Source: Pelagimonas phthalicica
GTDB lineage: Bacteria; Pseudomonadota; Alphaproteobacteria; Rhodobacterales; Rhodobacteraceae
Length of the DNA: 64,000 bases
Direction of reading: 5' to 3'
NCBI RefSeq assembly: GCF_004364805.1
Contig: NZ_SOAP01000002.1
Span: forward strand, 496,001 to 560,000
The notes under the pieces are model-generated. The model made no database searches. It saw nothing but the letters and a program-made list of their open reading frames with translations, and was not told the DNA's origin. Numbering within the stretch: position 1 is the first letter of the stretch; every line of letters starts with the position of its first letter. The translations under genes were made by a program, and so were the position numbers. Of the stretch, positions 25,887 through 34,408 are shown piece after piece.

Positions 25887-26756
25887 ATGCCCCTGCCCTT
25901 TGATGGTGCCATTTCCGCGTTCTATGACAACGACGCCCCCAAAGAGGTGCGCGACGCCATCGCGAAGGCAGACAAGGATGACGTGCTGGATCAGGGCTAC
26001 CCCTATGATCAGCAGATGAAGCGCAAGGAATACGAGCGTGACATGGACGCCTTGCAGATTGAGCTGGTCAAGTTGCAGGCTTGGGTCAAGGAGACCGGCG
26101 AACGGGTTGCGATTGTCTTTGAAGGGCGCGACGCTGCCGGAAAGGGCGGAACCATCAGCCGGTTTCGCATGAACCTCAACCCGCGTGGCGCACGGGTTGT
26201 GGCCTTGTCCAAACCGACGGAAACCGAGGCCACGCAATGGTATTTCCAGCGCTATATCGATCATCTTCCTGCCGGGGGTGAGATCGTTTTCTTTGACCGC
26301 AGTTGGTACAATCGCGGCGTTGTGGAACATGTTTTTGGCTTTTGCGAGCCGGAACAACGGGCGCATTTTTTCACCCAAACCCCTGATTTTGAACGCATGT
26401 TGGTGGATGAGGGCATTCACCTGTTCAAGTTCTGGCTCAACGTGGGTCGCGCCGAACAGTTGCGCCGCTTTTTGAAACGCGAAAGCGATCCGTTAAAGCA
26501 GTGGAAACTGAGCTGGATTGATGTTGAGGGGTTGAAGAAATGGGATGCCTATTCAGAGGCGATCGCAGAAACGCTAAAGCGCAGCCATTCTGATGCCGCC
26601 CCTTGGACCGTGATCAAAACCGATGACAAGAAACGCGCGCGGCTGGCCGCCATTCGCCATGTTCTGCACAGTCTCGATTATGCCCGTAAAGACGCCAAAA
26701 CCATTGGCGAAATCGACGGAAAAATCTGCGGCGGCCCGGAAATTTGGGGGGCTTGA
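25887..26756 (+). CDS. ppk2: Polyphosphate kinase 2 (PPK2)
   Basis: 289 residues from the Met after AGAGAGG. Walker [14 protein letters not shown] (about 80-92), the lid-arginine region [10 protein letters not shown], Walker [16 protein letters not shown] and a lid helix [16 protein letters not shown] (about 195-210) match PPK2. These enzymes use polyphosphate to phosphorylate nucleoside diphosphates or monophosphates; the single-domain layout suggests class I (NDP to NTP). A dyad TCACATA/TATGTGA (25828-25851) lies in the short region ahead. Confidence 0.93.
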   Translation: MPLPFDGAISAFYDNDAPKEVRDAIAKADKDDVLDQGYPYDQQMKRKEYERDMDALQIELVKLQAWVKETGERVAIVFEGRDAAGKGGTISRFRMNLNPRGARVVALSKPTETEATQWYFQRYIDHLPAGGEIVFFDRSWYNRGVVEHVFGFCEPEQRAHFFTQTPDFERMLVDEGIHLFKFWLNVGRAEQLRRFLKRESDPLKQWKLSWIDVEGLKKWDAYSEAIAETLKRSHSDAAPWTVIKTDDKKRARLAAIRHVLHSLDYARKDAKTIGEIDGKICGGPEIWGA

Positions 26757-26781
26757 CAGGTGAAGTGGAACTTTAAAAAAT

Positions 26782-27399
26782 ATGCCTAAACGCGGCTATC
26801 ATCACGGAAATCTTCGGCAGGCACTTGTCGAATCCGCCTTGACGCTGATCGAGGAAAAGGGCCCAACGGGCTTTACCCTGTCCGAAGCGGCCAAGCTGGC
26901 GGGCGTGACACCGGCGGCGGTCTATCGCCATTTTGCGGGCCGCGAGGATCTGATCGCCGAAGCCGCGCGGCAAGGCTATGAGATTTTCGCCGATGTCATG
27001 CAATATGCCTATGACAGCGGCCAGCCCTCGGCTCTGGCCGCGTTCGAGGCCACCGGTCGCGCCTATCTCGCCTTTGCGCGCAAATATCCCGGCCACTATA
27101 TCGCGATGTTCGAAAGCGGCATCAGCGTTCAGCATTCACCGGAACTGGCCGCGGTGTCGGCCAAGGCGCGTGGCGTTTTGGAACGGGCAGCCACCGAGCT
27201 GTCAGAACATATCCCACCGGAAAAACGCCCACCTCCAGCGATGTTCTCTGCCCATATCTGGGCGATGAGCCACGGTGTTGTCGAACTTTTCGCCCGAAAT
27301 TCCCCCGGCACCCAGGCCCCCTTCCCGCCCGAAGATCTGCTTGAGACCGGGATTGGCGTCTATCTGCGAGGGCTTGGGCTGATCGAGCCAGATAGTTAG
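26782..27399 (+). CDS. TetR-family regulator with WHG-type C-terminal domain
   Basis: 205 residues. The N-terminal TetR DNA-binding domain is GYHHGNLRQALVESAL then FTLSEAAKLAGVTPAAVYRHFAGREDLI (split at 20-60). The C-terminal HIWAMSHGVVELFAR (about 155-170) resembles the WHG motif of one TetR subgroup. The ligand and targets are unknown. It follows ppk2 by 25 bp and converges on the next gene with 4-bp overlap at the stops. Confidence 0.85.
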   Translation: MPKRGYHHGNLRQALVESALTLIEEKGPTGFTLSEAAKLAGVTPAAVYRHFAGREDLIAEAARQGYEIFADVMQYAYDSGQPSALAAFEATGRAYLAFARKYPGHYIAMFESGISVQHSPELAAVSAKARGVLERAATELSEHIPPEKRPPPAMFSAHIWAMSHGVVELFARNSPGTQAPFPPEDLLETGIGVYLRGLGLIEPDS

Positions 27400-28349
27400 T
27401 CCTGAGCCTCACCCTGGGTTAGCAAAGCGACCAAGCTCATCGCGATTTGCTGGTTGCTCACCTGCTGGCGGATCACTTCCATACGATCAAGCGCACGCGC
27501 CCAAACCGGGCCGCCAAAGCTTTGTATAGCAAAATCAATAACTTTTACGATTGCCTCCGGCGTCGGCTCGTCCACATAATATGGATAATCCTCGCCTAGG
27601 AAACGATGCGCCTCGACATCACCCCGCCATGCGAGAACCGGCGCGCCAACATGGGCAGCAAGAAAGCCCTTGGTAAAGGGTTTGCGGACATTGCCTTTGT
27701 ACTTTGCATTCGGGTTACGCACGCAGATATGGAAATTCGTGTCTTCGATGACTTTCTCAACATCAGAAATCTCGGTCGCGCGCTCAAACGGGACATAGCG
27801 AACAAGCCCGTCCAATTCGGCCCCATGAACGGTATTGGCCAGATCGCCGATATAGACCGGCGAAAGGCGTTCCGCTGGCTGGACCCGAGCATGCTCGAGG
27901 CGGGTGTCGGTGTTGTGATGCAGCAGGCCTATGTTTTCGCCGACCCCCACATTCTTACCAGAGATGATCCGCTCTAACTCTTCTTTCGCCTCAAAGGAGC
28001 AGGCCAGATGAATGTCCGGAGCAAGGTCGCGGGCATTGTCCAAATCCCCGTCCACATAATCCATGATTGTCTGACAGCCGCGCCTTTTGCACAGCGCCAA
28101 AATGGACGGTTTCAACACTTTCAAACAGGATTTTGAAAACAGTAGGACCGAGCCCTTGGGCCGCGTCATGGCCCAAATCAACTGACGAATCCGCCATTTG
28201 GACGGAAAAGTGACTAACTTGACCGACACTGCCCCTTTGGTGTGCTGCTCGATAATCCTGGCCAGTTGAAACACCCGCAGCTCGACACTGCCGTAATTCT
28301 TTTGTCTGGAGAGATAAACCAGTTCCAAATTGATAGGCTGATCGGACAT
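27396..28349 (-). CDS. Glycosyltransferase-like hypothetical protein
   Basis: 317 residues from MSDQPINLELVYLSRQ. It has a GT-B-like alternation of strands and helices: an N-terminal half with KVLKPSILALCKRRG and IMDYVDGDLDNARDLAPD, and a C-terminal half with SPVYIGDLANTVHG, KPFTKGFLAAHVGAPVLAW and YYVDEPTPEAIVKVIDFAI, where the lysine-rich loop and acidic segment sit where nucleotide-sugar would bind. No defined family recognised; function inferred weakly from fold-like features. It is separated from rpsI by a terminator. Confidence 0.5.
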   Translation of the reverse strand: MSDQPINLELVYLSRQKNYGSVELRVFQLARIIEQHTKGAVSVKLVTFPSKWRIRQLIWAMTRPKGSVLLFSKSCLKVLKPSILALCKRRGCQTIMDYVDGDLDNARDLAPDIHLACSFEAKEELERIISGKNVGVGENIGLLHHNTDTRLEHARVQPAERLSPVYIGDLANTVHGAELDGLVRYVPFERATEISDVEKVIEDTNFHICVRNPNAKYKGNVRKPFTKGFLAAHVGAPVLAWRGDVEAHRFLGEDYPYYVDEPTPEAIVKVIDFAIQSFGGPVWARALDRMEVIRQQVSNQQIAMSLVALLTQGEAQD

Positions 28350-28461
28350 CTGGGACGGTTTCCTCGCGCGAGAATGACTTGGGCGGTTCAGGTGACTTAA
28401 CCTCTTCGGTCTCAAAAGAAAACCACAGCTCGGCCTCGCTCAAACGAAAGGCCACATAAGA

Positions 28462-28488
28462 AAAGGGCCCGTGAAACACGGGCCCTTT
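28462..28488 (-). terminator. Terminator of rplM-rpsI
   Basis: An 11-bp perfect stem, AAAGGGCCCGT against ACGGGCCCTTT, with a 5-base loop, lies 27 bp past the rpsI stop on the minus strand and runs into TTTTCTTA. Confidence 0.9.
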
Positions 28489-28514
28489 CGCAAATTCTGG
28501 CCAAGGGCCAAAAA

Positions 28515-29003
28515 TTAACGCTTGGAGAACTGGAAGGAACGGCGGGCTTTGCGCTTACCGTATTTCTTACGTTCAACAACACGGCTGTCGCGTGTCAGGA
28601 AGCCAGCGGCTTTCAGAGGGGCGCGCAACGCGGGTTCGTAGAGCTGCAGAGCTTTCGAAATACCGTGCTTGACCGCACCGGCCTGACCGGTCAGGCCGCC
28701 GCCCTTGACGGTTGCATAAACGTCGAATTCACCTTCGACACCGGCAACCTGGAACGGCTGGCGCAGGATCAGCTGCAGAACGGGACGCGCAAAATACTTG
28801 TCCTGGTCTTTGCCGTTTACGACGACCTTGCCGGAGCCTGGCTTGATCCAAACGCGGGCAACAGCGTCTTTACGCTTACCGGTGGCATAGGAACGGCCCA
28901 GCTCGTCACGAACCGGCTCACGCGGTGCAACAACTTCGGCCTCGGGGGCGTCGACGCCTGCAACGCCGGCCAGCTCTTCCAAAGAATTGATCTGATCAGA
29001 CAT
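28515..29003 (-). CDS. rpsI: 30S ribosomal protein S9
   Basis: 162 residues, longer than the usual 130 because of an acidic N-terminal extension (about 1-30, [18 protein letters not shown]) typical of alphaproteobacterial S9. The core begins [21 protein letters not shown] and ends in the conserved basic [17 protein letters not shown], whose tail reaches the ribosomal P site. It starts 3 bp after the rplM stop. Confidence 0.98.
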   Translation of the reverse strand: MSDQINSLEELAGVAGVDAPEAEVVAPREPVRDELGRSYATGKRKDAVARVWIKPGSGKVVVNGKDQDKYFARPVLQLILRQPFQVAGVEGEFDVYATVKGGGLTGQAGAVKHGISKALQLYEPALRAPLKAAGFLTRDSRVVERKKYGKRKARRSFQFSKR

Positions 29004-29006
29004 TGT

Positions 29007-29465
29007 TTATACCCGGGTGTTTTTCTTGTTCATCGACTTGACGTCGAGCGCCTCGGGGCTCTGGGCCTCGTGGGGGTGCTCGGAACCGGCGTATACACGC
29101 AGGTTTGTCATGATCTGGCGGGACAGGCGGTTGCCTGGCAGCATACGCTTGACCGCCTGGACAACAACGCGCTCAGGATGCGCGCCTTCCAGGATTTCGG
29201 CCTTGGTGCGGGATTTGATGCCGCCGGGATGACCGGTGTGCCAGTAGTAGTTTTCTTCGCGCTTCTTGCCGGTCAGCTGAACTTTGTCAGCGTTGATGAC
29301 AATAACGTTGTCGCCACAATCCATATGAGGCGTGAAGGACGGCTTGTGCTTGCCACGCAGGCGCATGGCAATGATCGAGGCAAGACGGCCCAGCACCACG
29401 CCTTCGGCGTCGATGATGATCCACTTCTTCTCGATGTCTGCCGGTGTAGCAGAGAAGGTTTTCAT
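29007..29465 (-). CDS. rplM: 50S ribosomal protein L13
   Basis: 152 residues from [34 protein letters not shown] and [15 protein letters not shown] are L13 hallmarks, as is [11 protein letters not shown]. An early assembly protein of the 50S subunit. First gene of the rplM-rpsI operon, with its own promoter about 60 nt upstream. Confidence 0.98.
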   Translation of the reverse strand: MKTFSATPADIEKKWIIIDAEGVVLGRLASIIAMRLRGKHKPSFTPHMDCGDNVIVINADKVQLTGKKREENYYWHTGHPGGIKSRTKAEILEGAHPERVVVQAVKRMLPGNRLSRQIMTNLRVYAGSEHPHEAQSPEALDVKSMNKKNTRV

Positions 29466-29533
29466 GGGTCTGTTTCCATTTCGAGTAGCAAGGGCCGCGC
29501 CATATCTGGCCCGGCCCAAAATCCGATAGCGGG

Positions 29534-29561
29534 GTTATAAACATGTCATGTTCACAGTCAA
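29534..29561 (-). promoter_or_regulatory. Promoter of rplM-rpsI
   Basis: On the minus strand TTGACT (29556-29561), a 16-bp spacer and TATAAC (29534-29539) predict a start near 29527 and a leader of about 60 nt. The leader contains a GC-rich pairing (GCCGGGCC with GGCGCGGC) that could bind L13 for feedback; this last point is inference. Confidence 0.7.
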
Positions 29562-29641
29562 TGACAGTTCTTCCGTTTTAAATGTTTAAAAACAACACCC
29601 TACAAATATGGTATTATTATACCCCATCAATTTTGACGCAA

Positions 29642-31054
29642 TCAAACAGTAAACCCAGCCGGAGGATTATCCAAAAGCGCCCGCAAGCGCGCCATGGCCG
29701 ACTCAAAACTGCGCAAACTGACGCCCGCATTGATCGCCATACGCACCGCATGGGGCGCAAAACCGGTACGGGGCACGAAATCTTCGGCGGTACGCACCTG
29801 CACCCCCTGCGCCTCGGCCGCCTGGGCAAAGGCTGAGGCCCGCCAGCCCTCGGGCAGACGCAACCAAATATAAGGCACATCGTCCTGCCAAGTTATGTCA
29901 AAGCCCCCCAACGCATTCACAGCCGCATGCACATAGCGCCGCATCTCGGCGCGAATGGCATCCATCACGTCAAAAGTCTCCTGTCGTGACAGCAAATCCT
30001 CAGTCGCATAGACCAAAGGTTGCGCCATTCCAAAATGCCCATGCACCGTGGTCTGCCGGATCGCTTGCCGGAACGGGCGCGGCGCGATGACAAAGCCGAC
30101 GCGCAAGGCAGGTGTGAGTGATTTGGAAATCGAGGTGATGAACCAACCCAGATCAGGCAGCAAAGCGCGATAGGTTGGGCAATTCGCCTCGGGTAGGCGA
30201 TAGGATTCATCCTCGATAATATGGAGGCCATTCCGCCGGGCCACATCGGCAATTTCGCGACGCCGAAACAGCGGTGTTGTTAGCCCCGTCGGATTGTGCG
30301 CATCCGGACAAGTACAAAGCACCTGCGCGTCATATTTGCGGGCAAGCCGGTCAAGCTCTTCTGGTACAATTCCGTGATCATCCATTGGAACCGCCACAAT
30401 CTCAGCACGCAACAAGCGTGCGGCGCGCCGAAACCCTGGGTAAGACAGTTCCTCGACCAGGATCACGGGCTTCGGACCTTTCAAAACCGTCTGCAAAATC
30501 AAGGACAAACCGTTTTGGCTGCCAAATGACAGCACCATGTCTTGTTCCTGCACCGGCCCCAAATCCGTATCCGACAGCCAACGCAAGGCCGCACGATGCG
30601 CCCGCGTTTCCGCCTGCAAGCCTGGATAAGAGATCAGGTCAACGTTAGGATCCGTTGCCATTCTGGCATAGCTTTCATGGATCAAGGCAACCTGCCCAAG
30701 GTCCGGAAGCACCGGAGAAAACAGGCTGACACTATCCGTTTCCAGCGGGGCGATATGGCGTTCCCATTGGCGATCGCGGTTCAGATCCCGTTGAGACACA
30801 TGGGTTTTCTCACCCGATACAAAGGTGCCACGCCCCACTTCGGCATATAGAACGCCCTCTTCTGTCAGGATGCTATAGGCGCGCGCCACAGTGCCCGGCG
30901 TGATCTGCAAACGCCAGGCAAGGTCACGCACTGGCGGCAGCTTTTCATGTTCGGCCAAGACTTTGACATCCACCGCCTGACGGATGGATTGCGCGACTGC
31001 CTTGTATTTCGGACCATCTGTCTGCGCCGCATAAAGAGTCTCAATTGTATCCAT
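29642..31054 (-). CDS. MocR/PdxR-type regulator (GntR domain fused to aminotransferase)
   Basis: 470 residues from MDTIETLYAAQ. GntR winged helix at about 12-80 (LPPVRDLAWRLQITPGTVARAY over 39-60), a linker, then a fold-type I aminotransferase domain (about 110-465) with the PLP-lysine site ITSISKSLTPALRVGF and NPTG. MocR regulators bind PLP or an amino-compound adduct and usually control a divergent or neighbouring gene. Here the divergent neighbour is the DUF1127 gene, with repeated TGTATC sites between. The effector is unknown. Confidence 0.88.
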   Translation of the reverse strand: MDTIETLYAAQTDGPKYKAVAQSIRQAVDVKVLAEHEKLPPVRDLAWRLQITPGTVARAYSILTEEGVLYAEVGRGTFVSGEKTHVSQRDLNRDRQWERHIAPLETDSVSLFSPVLPDLGQVALIHESYARMATDPNVDLISYPGLQAETRAHRAALRWLSDTDLGPVQEQDMVLSFGSQNGLSLILQTVLKGPKPVILVEELSYPGFRRAARLLRAEIVAVPMDDHGIVPEELDRLARKYDAQVLCTCPDAHNPTGLTTPLFRRREIADVARRNGLHIIEDESYRLPEANCPTYRALLPDLGWFITSISKSLTPALRVGFVIAPRPFRQAIRQTTVHGHFGMAQPLVYATEDLLSRQETFDVMDAIRAEMRRYVHAAVNALGGFDITWQDDVPYIWLRLPEGWRASAFAQAAEAQGVQVRTAEDFVPRTGFAPHAVRMAINAGVSLRSFESAMARLRALLDNPPAGFTV

Positions 31055-31128
31055 TACAATGTTTCTCTCGACCAGTGTATCAACAATCTGTATCAGAACA
31101 ATTACTGCAAGACATTGCATTGTGTCAA
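31046..31128. promoter_or_regulatory. Repeat-rich operator region between mocR-type gene and DUF1127 gene
   Basis: TGTATC occurs at 31046-31051, 31076-31081 and 31089-31094, and ATTGTGTCAATACAAT near 31111-31126 is an imperfect dyad of the same motif. The last two direct copies are 13 bp apart. MocR proteins commonly recognise direct repeats, so autoregulation and control of the DUF1127 gene are plausible. The 95-bp spacer is clearly more A+T-rich than its surroundings. Confidence 0.5.
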
Positions 31129-31149
31129 TACAATTGAAAGGATTTTCCC

Positions 31150-31377
31150 ATGGCACAGCCTGCGCTGAAACCCGCCCTCTCCCTTCTTGATGCTGCACCC
31201 GCCGTGCCGGCTCTGGCTGGCGTTGCGGTTCGTTTCGCGGCGGCGCTGACCAAATGGGGACAACGCCATTCGACGCGCAATGAGTTGCGTCATCTGAGCG
31301 ATTATCAATTGTATGATATCGGCATTGATCGCGAAGCCGCGCGCGCCGAAATCGAAAAACGTTTCTGGCAGGGGTAA
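31150..31377 (+). CDS. DUF1127 protein
   Basis: 75 residues. The C-terminal HLSDYQLYDIGIDREAARAE is the DUF1127 (YjiS-like) motif; the N-terminal half is hydrophobic and Ala-rich. Small arginine-rich DUF1127 proteins in alphaproteobacteria affect phosphate and carbon metabolism or RNA turnover and are often stress-induced. The start has AAAGGA 7 bp ahead. It is divergent from the MocR-type gene. Confidence 0.85.
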   Translation: MAQPALKPALSLLDAAPAVPALAGVAVRFAAALTKWGQRHSTRNELRHLSDYQLYDIGIDREAARAEIEKRFWQG

Positions 31378-31664
31378 CTCCAGTTCTCCTGCCACGGGTA
31401 TCCGCCCCTGTTGCCCCCATGCTGTGACGCGACAGACGTCTCGGCACAAGGACGGATGCCCATTGCGCCGCCATCCCCGGCGCGTCACTCCGGGTGCAGC
31501 CCCCGCTGCATCCGGTTTTTTGCCAGTGTTGCGAAAAACTTCTTGATCGACTCAGACCAAGCCCCTAAGTGACCCCCACTTTCGGAACCGATCCCAACCT
31601 GAAGTCTTTCGGGGGGCGCTAAGGGACCGACTGGAACGAACTGCTGGTAACGAAGGGGCGCGTC
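31378..31664 (+). other. Spacer between DUF1127 gene and speD, with terminator
   Basis: No gene is seen in this 287-bp stretch. A strong terminator lies at about 31492-31523: CCGGGTGCAG/CTGCATCCGG, a 10-bp stem with one G-T pair, then TTTTTT, about 115 nt after the DUF1127 stop. The remaining 140 bp before speD are the likely speD promoter and leader; I found no clear hexamers. Confidence 0.6.
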
Positions 31665-32171
31665 ATGACCGATGCCAACCTCTTCCAACTGGGGTACGGT
31701 CTGGCAACAGGCGCCCAAGAGGAAGACAAACAGGGGGATTCCCCCATCACTGCTGCATGCGATGTTCTGAACGAAGATCGCCATGACCACTTCATCCGTG
31801 AAGGGGACAGCATCTATGCGGGCAACCATGTGATCATCGAGGTGGTCAATGGTCACGGGCTGGATGACGAAACCCGCATCCAAAACGCCTTTCGCAAGAT
31901 AATCGAGGTCTGCGGTGCCACTCTGCTGCATATCCACACTCACAAGTTCAGCCCCCAGGGCGTAAGCGGCGTGGCCGTGCTGAGCGAAAGCCATATCTCG
32001 GTCCACACCTGGCCGGAAATCGGCTATGGCGCGTTTGATGTCTTTATGTGCGGCGATGCCAAGCCATGGCTGGCCGTCGATGTCCTGAAAGAAGCCTTTG
32101 GCACCCAGGATGTGCGCACCAAATCCCTGCGCCGTGGCGAGGGCCTCATCACCGAAGTGGTGGCGGCATGA
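31665..32171 (+). CDS. speD: S-adenosylmethionine decarboxylase proenzyme (SpeH type)
   Basis: 168 residues. Self-cleavage between Glu108 and Ser109 in LSESHISVHTWPE would make the pyruvoyl group from the Ser; GATLLHIHTHKFSPQGVSGV is also characteristic. It makes decarboxylated SAM, the aminopropyl donor for spermidine. The N-terminus is some 30 residues longer than the short SpeH enzymes. The stop overlaps the speE start by 4 bp, so the products of the two steps are made together. Confidence 0.95.
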   Translation: MTDANLFQLGYGLATGAQEEDKQGDSPITAACDVLNEDRHDHFIREGDSIYAGNHVIIEVVNGHGLDDETRIQNAFRKIIEVCGATLLHIHTHKFSPQGVSGVAVLSESHISVHTWPEIGYGAFDVFMCGDAKPWLAVDVLKEAFGTQDVRTKSLRRGEGLITEVVAA

Positions 32172-33025
32172 GTACGGACACATCTGACTGGATCCGCGAA
32201 CCGCTGCATGCCGATTACGGCCAGGGTTTGAAGGTCGAAGAGGTCTTTTACGACAGCAAGACCGAGCATCAGCGCCTACGCGTTTTCCGCAACAACACGT
32301 TCGGGCGCATCCTGACCCTGGATGACGTGGTGCAAACCACCGAGGGCGACAATTTCATCTATCACGAGATGCTGACCCATGTGCCGATCCTCGCCCATGG
32401 CGCGGCAAAACGCGTGTTGATCATCGGCGGCGGCGATGGTGGCATGGCGCGCGAAGTGCTGAAACATCAATCGGTTGAACATGTCACCATGGTCGAGATT
32501 GATGCCGGCGTTGTGGAATTCTCCAAGGAGCACCTGCCAACCCTGTCACAAGGGGCCTTTGACGATCCGCGCCTGAACCTGGTGATCAATGACGGCGCGC
32601 TCTTCATGAAAGAGACCACCGACCGTTTCGACGTTATCATCGTCGACAGCACCGATCCCATCGGCCCGGGCGAAGTGCTGTTCACCGACACCTTCTATGG
32701 TCACGCCAAACGCGCCCTGACCCCGGGCGGTATTCTGGTGACCCAAAACGGCGTGCCCTTCATGCAAGGGGACGAGCTGACCAACACCATGCGCGCCTTC
32801 CAGGCGCTGTTCGCCGACGCGACCTGCTACATGGCCACCATCCCCACCTATGCCGGGGGTCCGATGGCCTTTGGCTGGGGCACGGATAGCGACGCACGTC
32901 ATGTAACATTGGAAACGCTGCAAACCCGGTTCCAAGCCGCAAAGCTGACCCCGGATTACTACACCCCCGAGGTCCATCAAGGCGCATTCGCCCTGCCCGG
33001 CTATGTTCTGAAACTGATGCCCTAA
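32168..33025 (+). CDS. speE: Spermidine synthase
   Basis: 285 residues. VLIIGGGDGGMAREVLKH is the dcSAM-binding loop; IIVDSTDPIGPGEVLFT holds the catalytic Asp and putrescine site; PTYAGGPMAFGWG closes the pocket. It transfers an aminopropyl group to putrescine. The first start codon is the ATGA overlap with speD. One palindromic repeat of the dispersed family follows the stop. Confidence 0.96.
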   Translation: MSTDTSDWIREPLHADYGQGLKVEEVFYDSKTEHQRLRVFRNNTFGRILTLDDVVQTTEGDNFIYHEMLTHVPILAHGAAKRVLIIGGGDGGMAREVLKHQSVEHVTMVEIDAGVVEFSKEHLPTLSQGAFDDPRLNLVINDGALFMKETTDRFDVIIVDSTDPIGPGEVLFTDTFYGHAKRALTPGGILVTQNGVPFMQGDELTNTMRAFQALFADATCYMATIPTYAGGPMAFGWGTDSDARHVTLETLQTRFQAAKLTPDYYTPEVHQGAFALPGYVLKLMP

Positions 33026-33032
33026 ACCCCCT

Positions 33033-33093
33033 GGTTTCTCTGGGCTCAAAATATCCCGGGGGTGTCGCCCTTGGCGACGGGGGCAGCGCCCCC
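33033..33093 (+). repeat. Dispersed palindromic repeat copy
   Basis: GGTTTCTCTGGGCTCAAAATATCCCGGGG-type core (given in pieces: TTTCTCTGGGCTCAAA at 33034-33050, then ATATCCCGGGGG) followed by hairpins GTCGCC/GGCGAC and GGGGGC/GCCCCC. It is the forward form of the family at 1251-1312. It sits between the converging speE and thioesterase genes and touches the stop of the latter, a natural terminator position. Confidence 0.75.
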
Positions 33094-33518
33094 TACCCTC
33101 GCTTTGGCGGAATTGAATAGGTCAATGAGGCATGGGCCACCGGCTCTGTCTCACCTTCGCTGAACAACAACACATCCGTCACGCTCAGCGCCTTGCCAAG
33201 CTTCAACACCCGCGCTTTCGCCAGAATATCCGCTCCGGCTTTGGGTTTGCGCATGAAATCAATGCTACAATGGGTCGTCACCGCAAGCGCCTCGCGCCCG
33301 ACCCGCGCCATGGTCGCAACATAGGCCGCCACATCGACCAGCGAAAACATGGCCGGCCCCGAGACTGTGCCGCCAGGGCGCAAATGCCGCTCATGGGCGT
33401 GTAGGCGCATGACCAGCAACTCCTCATCAAGCCGATCAATGCCAAACATGCCATCGACCTGAGGGAACACCTCGGCCAAAAACGCCATCATCTCATCCGC
33501 TGGTACGACTATTTGCAC
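33093..33518 (-). CDS. PaaI-like hotdog thioesterase
   Basis: 141 residues. HLRPGGTVSGPAMFSLVDVAAYVATM (split at 52-77) gives the hotdog helix with the Asp that acts in PaaI-type acyl-CoA thioesterases, and TTHCSIDFMRKPKAGADILA the following strands. It would hydrolyse an aromatic or short acyl-CoA; substrate unknown. Divergent from the adjacent crotonase gene. Confidence 0.82.
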   Translation of the reverse strand: MQIVVPADEMMAFLAEVFPQVDGMFGIDRLDEELLVMRLHAHERHLRPGGTVSGPAMFSLVDVAAYVATMARVGREALAVTTHCSIDFMRKPKAGADILAKARVLKLGKALSVTDVLLFSEGETEPVAHASLTYSIPPKRG

Positions 33519-33580
33519 GCTTCCCTCCCTGCTCGCTTGTGATTACGCTGGCGAGAGGTTGACGAAAGGGCAAGACGGAA

Positions 33581-34357
33581 ATGTTGGAACGTCACGACAC
33601 AAATGGCATTGCGCATCTGCGCATGAACGCGCCGCAACGGCTGAACGCCCTTTCGGACGGCATGCTGGCTGCTCTGCAAACGCAGATCGACAGTCTCAAA
33701 ACTGACCCGTCCATCCGTGTTGTCATCCTGTCCGGCGCGGGCAAAGCGTTTTGCGCGGGCCATGATCTTAAGGAAATGCAGGCCGGGCGTGCTTCCGACG
33801 ATAAGGGCCGCGCCTATTTCATCGATCTTTTTCAACGCTGCTCCAAGGTGATGACGGGCCTGCAACGCCTGCCTCAGCCGGTGATCGCGCAGGTGCACGG
33901 CATTGCCACAGCCGCTGGCTGCCAATTAGTCGCCAGTTGCGATATGGCTGTGGCGGCAGAGGATTGCAAATTCGGTGTGAATGGCGTGAAAATCGGGCTG
34001 TTTTGCTCAACGCCGATGGTCGCGCTCAGCCGAAATATCCCACGCAAGAAAGCCTTTGAAATGCTGACGACCGGGCGGTTCCTTTCCGCCCAACAGGCCG
34101 AAGAGTTGGGCCTGATAAACCGCGCCGTCCCAGCAGATCAATTAGAGCAAGAAACGCAGGACCTGGCAGAAACCGTAGCCAGCAAGCTTGGCGCGGCGGT
34201 GGCCATCGGCAAAGAGGCGTTTTACGAGCAGCTGCAAATGCCGCTGGATCAGGCCTATGCCTTTACCGGTGAGGTCATGGTCGAGAACATGCTGTGGCGC
34301 GACACCAACGAGGGCATCACAGCGTTTCTTGAAAAACGCAAACCCGATTGGGACTGA
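33581..34357 (+). CDS. Enoyl-CoA hydratase-family protein (ECHDC3-like)
   Basis: 258 residues. LSGAGKAFCAGHDLKEMQ supplies the first oxyanion NH and GIATAAGCQLVASCDMAVAA the second. The usual catalytic Glu pair is not seen: the first site reads GCQL and the second GLFCSTP. This pattern resembles the ECHDC3 group, whose reaction is not settled. Divergent from a thioesterase gene and upstream of trmFO with about 50 bp between. Confidence 0.82.
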   Translation: MLERHDTNGIAHLRMNAPQRLNALSDGMLAALQTQIDSLKTDPSIRVVILSGAGKAFCAGHDLKEMQAGRASDDKGRAYFIDLFQRCSKVMTGLQRLPQPVIAQVHGIATAAGCQLVASCDMAVAAEDCKFGVNGVKIGLFCSTPMVALSRNIPRKKAFEMLTTGRFLSAQQAEELGLINRAVPADQLEQETQDLAETVASKLGAAVAIGKEAFYEQLQMPLDQAYAFTGEVMVENMLWRDTNEGITAFLEKRKPDWD

Positions 34358-34408
34358 AACACCGCTAGACACCTTGGCAGGCGGGCGCGGTTGGATTACA
34401 TCCGCGCC

